Shown: one piece after another, positions 6,974 through 10,226 of the stretch
How the letters are laid out: each line of letters starts with the position of its first letter
Position numbering within the stretch: the first letter of the stretch is position 1
NCBI GenBank assembly: GCA_022729615.1
Contig: DZAQ01000043.1
Location: forward strand, 1 to 10,226
DNA length: 10,226 nt
Origin: Sulfurovum sp.
GTDB taxonomy: Bacteria; Campylobacterota; Campylobacteria; Campylobacterales; Sulfurovaceae
Direction of reading: 5' to 3'
Translations under genes and position numbers: made by a program
Notes under the pieces: generated by a model
What the model was told of the DNA's origin: nothing
The model's input: the letters and a program-made list of their open reading frames with translations, nothing else
The model's database searches: none

Positions 6974-7677
6974 TGCGTTTCACCTTTGTAACTCTTTTCC
7001 CATCCATTATGGAGGGGTATTTCAGTGATTCGATCTTGGCAAGGGCTATAGATGCAAAGAAGATCGTGATAGATTTTGCAGATCCAAGAGAAAAAAGCTC
7101 CGATCGACACAGAAAAGTAGATGCTCCCATGATCGGCGGAGGTGCCGGAATGTTGATGACGCCTCAGCCGCTGCTTGATACACTTGAGGCGCTAAGGGAG
7201 GATTCACCTGAGGCACATGTTATCTTTTTGACCCCGGTCGGTAAGATTTTTCGTCAAAATGATGCGAAGAGACTTGCCCTTAGGGAGCATATTGTTTTTG
7301 TTTCGGGTCGGTACGAGGGGATCGATGAGAGAGTTATCGAATCTCAAGCAGATGAGCTTTTTTCTATCGGAGATTTTATCCTCACCGGCGGAGAGTTGCC
7401 AAGTTTGGTTTTGTGTGACGCTATCAGCAGAAATAGAGAAGGGGTACTTGGTAATTGTGATTCTCTAGAAGTGGAGAGTTTTGAAAATCAACTACTGGAA
7501 TCTCCCTCATTTACAAAACCGATAATTTATGAAAATAAGGAAGTAATTTCAGAGTTTTTAAAGGGTAATCATAGTAATATTACATCCTTAAAAAGAAAAC
7601 TATCTTTGTGTAAAACAAAGTATTTCAGACCTGATCTGTATCAGAAGGTCAAACTAAAGGCAAAAGATGAAAAATAG
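6973..7677 (+). CDS. trmD: tRNA (guanine-N1)-methyltransferase TrmD
   Basis: SPOUT-class methyltransferase that makes m1G37 in tRNAs using S-adenosylmethionine, which prevents +1 frameshifting. It has 234 residues. The trefoil-knot cofactor site is visible as MIGGGAGMLM (53-62), LTPVGK (86-91), SGRYEGIDER (111-120) and SIGDFILTGGELPS (131-144). SF-x-N-QLLESPSFTKP (169-183) follows, and the C-terminal helical domain with FLKGNH (195-200) is short. Where E. coli-type enzymes have the catalytic Asp before Ser-Phe, this protein has Glu168. ATG 6973 has GAGG at 6962-6965 upstream; a TTG one codon earlier is less likely. The 3' third is clearly more AT-rich than the rest. It overlaps rplS by 11 bases. 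Confidence 0.97.
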   Translation: MRFTFVTLFPSIMEGYFSDSILARAIDAKKIVIDFADPREKSSDRHRKVDAPMIGGGAGMLMTPQPLLDTLEALREDSPEAHVIFLTPVGKIFRQNDAKRLALREHIVFVSGRYEGIDERVIESQADELFSIGDFILTGGELPSLVLCDAISRNREGVLGNCDSLEVESFENQLLESPSFTKPIIYENKEVISEFLKGNHSNITSLKRKLSLCKTKYFRPDLYQKVKLKAKDEK

Positions 7678-8026
7678 ATATATCGAGAACTTCGAGAGAG
7701 TTCAAATAGAGGCAAAAAACATCCCTGAATTTAGAGCTGGCGATACACTTAAAGTGGCAGTCAGAATCAAAGAGGGGACAAAAGAGAGAGTGCAGAACTT
7801 TGAAGGTCTTTGCATTGCTATCAGAGGCGAGGGAACCGGTAAAAGTTTCATCGTTAGAAAAATGGGTGCGAACAGTATCGGTGTAGAGAGAATTTTCCCA
7901 CTCTACACTGACAGTATCGAAAGTATTGAAGTGCTTAGAAGAGGTAGAGTAAGAAGAGCAAAACTCTTCTATCTAAGAGACCTCAAAGGAAAAGCAGCGA
8001 GAATTCGAGAACTTCGAAGAAAGTAA
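7667..8026 (+). CDS. rplS: 50S ribosomal protein bL19
   Basis: Large-subunit protein at the 30S-50S interface. Its 119 residues are close to the usual 115-120. Conserved blocks are FRAGDTLKV (22-30), ERVQNFEGLCIA (40-51), GVERIFPLYTDSIESIEVL (72-90) and the basic C-terminus RRGRVRRAKLFYLRDLKGKA (91-110). ATG 7667 lies inside the end of trmD, with AAAGG at 7656-7660 and a 6-base spacer. It is the last gene of the operon, and a hairpin terminator follows 14 bases after the stop. Confidence 0.98.
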   Translation: MKNRYIENFERVQIEAKNIPEFRAGDTLKVAVRIKEGTKERVQNFEGLCIAIRGEGTGKSFIVRKMGANSIGVERIFPLYTDSIESIEVLRRGRVRRAKLFYLRDLKGKAARIRELRRK

Positions 8027-8040
8027 TAGCTTCACCTTTT

Positions 8041-8073
8041 TGTCGTATCTATGGATACGACAGTACTTCTTTT
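8041..8073 (+). terminator. terminator of the rpsP-rplS operon
   Basis: Perfect 9-bp stem TGTCGTATC (8041-8049) / GATACGACA (8054-8062) with a 4-base loop TATG, followed by T-rich GTACTTCTTTT. The T tract is interrupted, so termination may be imperfect, but placement right after rplS supports the call. A CTTTTT run precedes the stem. Confidence 0.72.
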
Positions 8074-8101
8074 CAATCCAATCCAAATAAAATCTTCATA
8101 A

Positions 8102-8145
8102 CTATCATCTGAACCCATCGATATATTAAAAGGTTCGAATGATAG
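8102..8145. repeat. long imperfect inverted repeat
   Basis: CTATCATCTGAACC (8102-8115) pairs with GGTTCGAATGATAG (8132-8145) at 12 of 14 positions around a 16-base A/T-rich loop. There is no T run on the plus-strand side, so it is not a clean terminator in that direction. It could be a second, backup hairpin for the rplS operon or a binding site. It lies between the terminator and the dispersed repeats. Confidence 0.5.
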
Positions 8146-8194
8146 AATATATAAGGATATCTCTAAAAACCTGTTGAAAGAGTGCCACGGTTCA

Positions 8195-8270
8195 CTTCGT
8201 CATTTTGCACTTGATGCGGAATCCATTTTTTATATTATGGATCCCCGTGTCGAGCACGAGGATGACGAAG
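8195..8270. repeat. dispersed palindromic repeat (GTCATT...GGATCC...GATGAC type)
   Basis: The outer arms CTTCGTCAT (8195-8203) and ATGACGAAG (8262-8270) are perfect complements. Inside are a small hairpin GCA/TGC (8207-8217), a stem ATCCAT/ATGGAT (8221-8226 / 8237-8242) and a hairpin CGTG/CACG (8246-8258). The internal text (GCACTTGATGCGGAATCCA, then GGATCCCCGTGTCGAGCACG) resembles short dispersed repeats seen in intergenic regions of many bacteria, recognised from memory. Their translation gives spurious peptides such as ALDAES and DPRVEHEDDEG, as it does here. Confidence 0.65.
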
Positions 8271-8300
8271 GCAGTCAAGCCCGAAGACGACAGAGATTTT

Positions 8301-8329
8301 GTCATTGCGAACGAAGTGTGGCAATCTGG
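8301..8329. repeat. degenerate GTCATTGCGA...GGCAATCTGG repeat
   Basis: GTCATTGCGA (8301-8310) and GGCAATCTGG (8320-8329) contain the complementary cores ATTGC and GCAAT. This matches the widespread repeat whose plus-strand translation reads CHCERSEAI; here it reads CHCERSVAIW. It sits 30 bases after the previous palindromic element, so the two form a cluster. The arms are diverged, which suggests an old copy. Confidence 0.6.
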
Positions 8330-8352
8330 TTTTTAGGAGTATCCAAAATAAA

Positions 8353-8363
8353 TTTTGTAAAAT
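8353..8363 (+). promoter_or_regulatory. weak candidate promoter of the deacetylase-like gene
   Basis: TTTTG followed directly by TAAAAT (8358-8363) resembles a campylobacterial -16/-10 region. It lies 36 bases before ATG 8399 and just after the repeat cluster. No -35 is evident. A/T-rich gaps often yield such matches, so this is tentative. Confidence 0.28.
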
Positions 8364-8398
8364 ATCAAAAATCCGCGCTGTAGGGAGAGATAAATTTT

Positions 8399-9184
8399 AT
8401 GTTCAAAAAGTTATATAGAAGAGCCTATAGCGACTATCTGATGCCTTCAAGACTTGATGAGTATGAGCGTATCCTCATCGAGGCAAACAAAAGCGGATAC
8501 AAGCACTATAGCATCCGTGATGTCGTCGAAAAATTGGAGCTTGGTGAAGAGCTGCCCGAGATGCTCTTCGTGCATCGACACGACATCGATACCGATATCA
8601 AGACCGCTAGGAAAATGTTTGAGATCGAAAAGAGGCATGGCGTGAGGACAAGCTACTATTTTAGGCTCTTAACGCTTGATTTTGATCTCATGAGAGAGAT
8701 AGAAGATTTTGGGAGTGAGGCGAGCTATCACTTCGAGGAGATAGCAGCCTTTGCGAAGCGAGAGCATCTCAAAAGCCCCGAAAAAGTTCGCGAGCAGCTC
8801 CCTGCCATGCAAGAGGAATTTTTGAAAAATCTTTTGATGATCGAAAAGCGGCTCGGTCACAAGATAGTCACGGTCGCGAGCCATGGCGACTTCGCCAATA
8901 GAGAGCTCAAAATCATCAATAACGAATTGCTCAATGATCCGTTTTTCCGCCAGCGATGCGGGCTGAAATGTGAGTGCTATGATGACTCTTTGATGGAGAA
9001 CTTCGACTCTAGGATCAGCGATAAGCCTTATCCTGTTTACTACGCTCCCCACTCGATATTTGACTCGATTGCCCAAAAGAAAAAGCATATTTACTTTTTA
9101 ACACATCCCAAGCAGTGGCACACAAGCTGGATCGATACGACTAGAGAGAATGTCACTAGGGCGATCGAAGCCTATCGCTGGTAG
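8399..9184 (+). CDS. polysaccharide deacetylase-like (WbmS-type) protein
   Basis: A cytoplasmic-looking protein of 261 residues with no signal peptide or membrane segment. It resembles the NodB/CE4-like proteins related to Bordetella WbmS, found in surface-polysaccharide loci. Supporting motifs are FVHRHDIDTDIKTARKMFEI (57-76), whose RHDID (60-64) is like the metal-binding Asp motif of CE4 enzymes, RTSYYFRL (83-90), SYHFEE (109-114), ASHGDFANR (160-168) and FLTHPKQWH (233-241). His and Asp residues in these motifs could bind a metal. The ATG follows AGGGAGA (8382-8388) with a somewhat long spacer of 10 bases. The Tat-targeted MBL-fold gene lies 20 bases downstream. Substrate and catalytic activity are unknown; a sugar-modifying role is inference from motif resemblance. 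Confidence 0.7.
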   Translation: MFKKLYRRAYSDYLMPSRLDEYERILIEANKSGYKHYSIRDVVEKLELGEELPEMLFVHRHDIDTDIKTARKMFEIEKRHGVRTSYYFRLLTLDFDLMREIEDFGSEASYHFEEIAAFAKREHLKSPEKVREQLPAMQEEFLKNLLMIEKRLGHKIVTVASHGDFANRELKIINNELLNDPFFRQRCGLKCECYDDSLMENFDSRISDKPYPVYYAPHSIFDSIAQKKKHIYFLTHPKQWHTSWIDTTRENVTRAIEAYRW

Positions 9185-9192
9185 TGGTTTTG

Positions 9193-9197
9193 AAAGG
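9193..9197 (+). promoter_or_regulatory. ribosome binding site fixing the MBL-fold ATG start
   Basis: AAAGG is 7 bases upstream of ATG 9205. The in-frame GTG at 9184 has no such site, and starting there would place seven extra residues before the twin-arginine motif. Confidence 0.55.
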
Positions 9198-9204
9198 TCA
9201 ATTC

Positions 9205-10185
9205 ATGCAAGAAATAAGCCGAAGAGAGTTTGTAAAACTAACACTTTCGCTCCCCTTGATCAGCTCTTTTGCCGGGTGCAGCTGGGGGGATTTCGGGCAA
9301 AAGAACTCTCTTGAGTGGACATCGATCAATGTCTGTAGCGATACGATGCAAGGAGATGCTCATCTGATCTCCAAAAACAGTAAGCATTTTTTGATCGACG
9401 GCGGGCATCCGGATCTATCGCATTCGCACCTGCTGCCATTTTTGGAGAGCCGCAAAATCACTCACTTAGACGGTGCGATGATCAACCATCCGCATCGGGA
9501 CCATTATGGCGGGTTTAAGGCACTTTTTGAGAAAGGTATCAAAATCGATAGGCTCTATATGAACATGCCGCTCAAGGAGCAGATGAGTGTCGAATGGTGG
9601 GGGGGAAGCTATCAAGAGCTCGAAGAGATCGTGAAGCTCGCCAATATGAATGGAACATCAGTGCTGCCCATCAAAGAGGGAGATAAATTTCTCTTTGATG
9701 CGCAAAGCTCCCTAGAGGTGCTCTATATCTATGACGGTCTCCATACGCCGGTCGGCGCGACTGATATCAATGATATGTCAGCGATTGTGATGATCAAGGA
9801 TGGAGCAAACAGATTTTTGCTCACAGGTGATCTCAATGAGAAGCTCGGAGGATATTTGGCTCAAAATGCACAAAATATCAAAGCCGATGTGCTCAAAGTC
9901 CCACATCACGGGACAAATACACTTGCTCCAAATAGCTTCTTTGAGAGAGTTGCACCCAAGGATATCATCGTGACGGCACCCAAAATGTTGTGGTGCGATG
10001 TGCGATCACAGCGGATCAGAACCCTTGCCAAAGAGAAGCGGTACGGTACCTATGTCAATGGCTTCCAAGGGGATATCACCGTGATATCTGATGGCAAAAC
10101 CTACTCCATAACAACCCAAAAAGAGGCTGCTCCCCTCTGTGAGCAGATTTCAAAAGACAAGGGCGGGTCGATTTGTACTTCGTAA
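9205..10185 (+). CDS. Tat-targeted MBL-fold hydrolase, ComEC-hydrolase-like, probable lipoprotein
   Basis: 326 residues from ATG 9205. The N-terminus SRREFVK (5-11) matches the twin-arginine motif S-R-R-x-F-[LV]-K. A short hydrophobic segment and a lipobox-like FAGC with Cys25 follow, so it is probably exported folded and lipid-anchored. The mature part is a metallo-beta-lactamase fold: LIDGGHPD (63-70), the metal motif NHPHRDHYGG (94-103, H-x-H-x-D-H), DMSAIVMI (190-197), LLTGDLNE (205-212) and VPHHGT (232-237). The layout is that of the ComEC/Rec2 C-terminal hydrolase domain, without the transmembrane channel. A 20-residue Cys-containing tail is extra. It is 20 bases downstream of the deacetylase-like gene, suggesting an operon. 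The substrate is unknown; a phosphodiester or other ester in the periplasm is inference. Confidence 0.85.
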   Translation: MQEISRREFVKLTLSLPLISSFAGCSWGDFGQKNSLEWTSINVCSDTMQGDAHLISKNSKHFLIDGGHPDLSHSHLLPFLESRKITHLDGAMINHPHRDHYGGFKALFEKGIKIDRLYMNMPLKEQMSVEWWGGSYQELEEIVKLANMNGTSVLPIKEGDKFLFDAQSSLEVLYIYDGLHTPVGATDINDMSAIVMIKDGANRFLLTGDLNEKLGGYLAQNAQNIKADVLKVPHHGTNTLAPNSFFERVAPKDIIVTAPKMLWCDVRSQRIRTLAKEKRYGTYVNGFQGDITVISDGKTYSITTQKEAAPLCEQISKDKGGSICTS

Positions 10186-10226
10186 GGATAGAGTTTTTTC
10201 TCTGATCAGCCGCAGCACGATCCGCC

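Noticed and set aside
8301..8329. CRISPR-like repeat
   Set aside because: There is a single copy with no regularly spaced second copy or spacer. It is better explained as a dispersed palindromic element.
8174..8383. 69-codon open frame on the plus strand between rplS and the deacetylase-like gene
   Set aside because: Its peptide is made of repeat-derived text (ALDAES, DPRVEHEDDEG, CHCERSVAIW), a known pattern of false gene calls over dispersed repeats. It also has no clear ribosome binding site.

Overview
The window looks like chromosomal DNA of a Campylobacterota (epsilonproteobacterial) organism, probably a free-living, moderate-GC relative of Sulfurimonas, Sulfuricurvum or Sulfurovum rather than an AT-rich Campylobacter. 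Three things suggest this. The gene order glyQ, nif3-like, HP0958-type zinc ribbon, waaA, pseudouridine synthase, ffh, rpsP, KH protein, rimM, trmD, rplS matches, as I recall it, the run around Cj0704-Cj0714 in Campylobacter jejuni. The promoters have strong or extended -10 boxes with mostly poor -35 boxes. The zinc-ribbon protein is of the type tied to flagellar regulation in Helicobacter. The genus is inference.

Region 1 (1-4380): a tightly packed plus-strand operon. It starts with the 3' three quarters of glyQ, then a Nif3/DUF34 protein, a coiled-coil C4 zinc-ribbon protein (HP0958/FlgZ-like), the Kdo transferase WaaA, a small DUF167 protein and an RluA-family pseudouridine synthase. Three genes in a row use non-ATG starts (TTG, TTG, GTG) and abut or overlap the gene before them. 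A near-consensus sigma-70 promoter lies inside the 3' end of the nif3-like gene and could drive the zinc-ribbon gene separately.

Region 2 (4381-5809): ffh, the signal recognition particle GTPase, with its own probable promoter.

Region 3 (5810-8073): the ribosome-maturation operon rpsP, khpA-like KH gene, rimM, trmD, rplS. It starts from a perfect extended -10 promoter and has a roughly 90-base leader containing a hairpin. It ends at a 9-bp hairpin with a T-rich tail. khpA/rimM and rimM/trmD are joined by TGATG overlaps, and trmD/rplS overlap by 11 bases.

Region 4 (8074-8398): non-coding. It holds a second long inverted repeat and two degenerate dispersed palindromic repeats, of the kind often mis-annotated as small proteins containing 'CHCERS' and 'DPRVEHEDD'.

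Region 5 (8399-10185): a likely two-gene unit. It comprises a polysaccharide-deacetylase-like (WbmS-type) protein and a Tat-targeted, probably lipid-anchored metallo-beta-lactamase-fold protein resembling the ComEC hydrolase domain. This pair is the accessory part of the window and the least understood. The last 41 bases hold no complete gene. A minus-strand reading frame there could be the end of a convergent gene.
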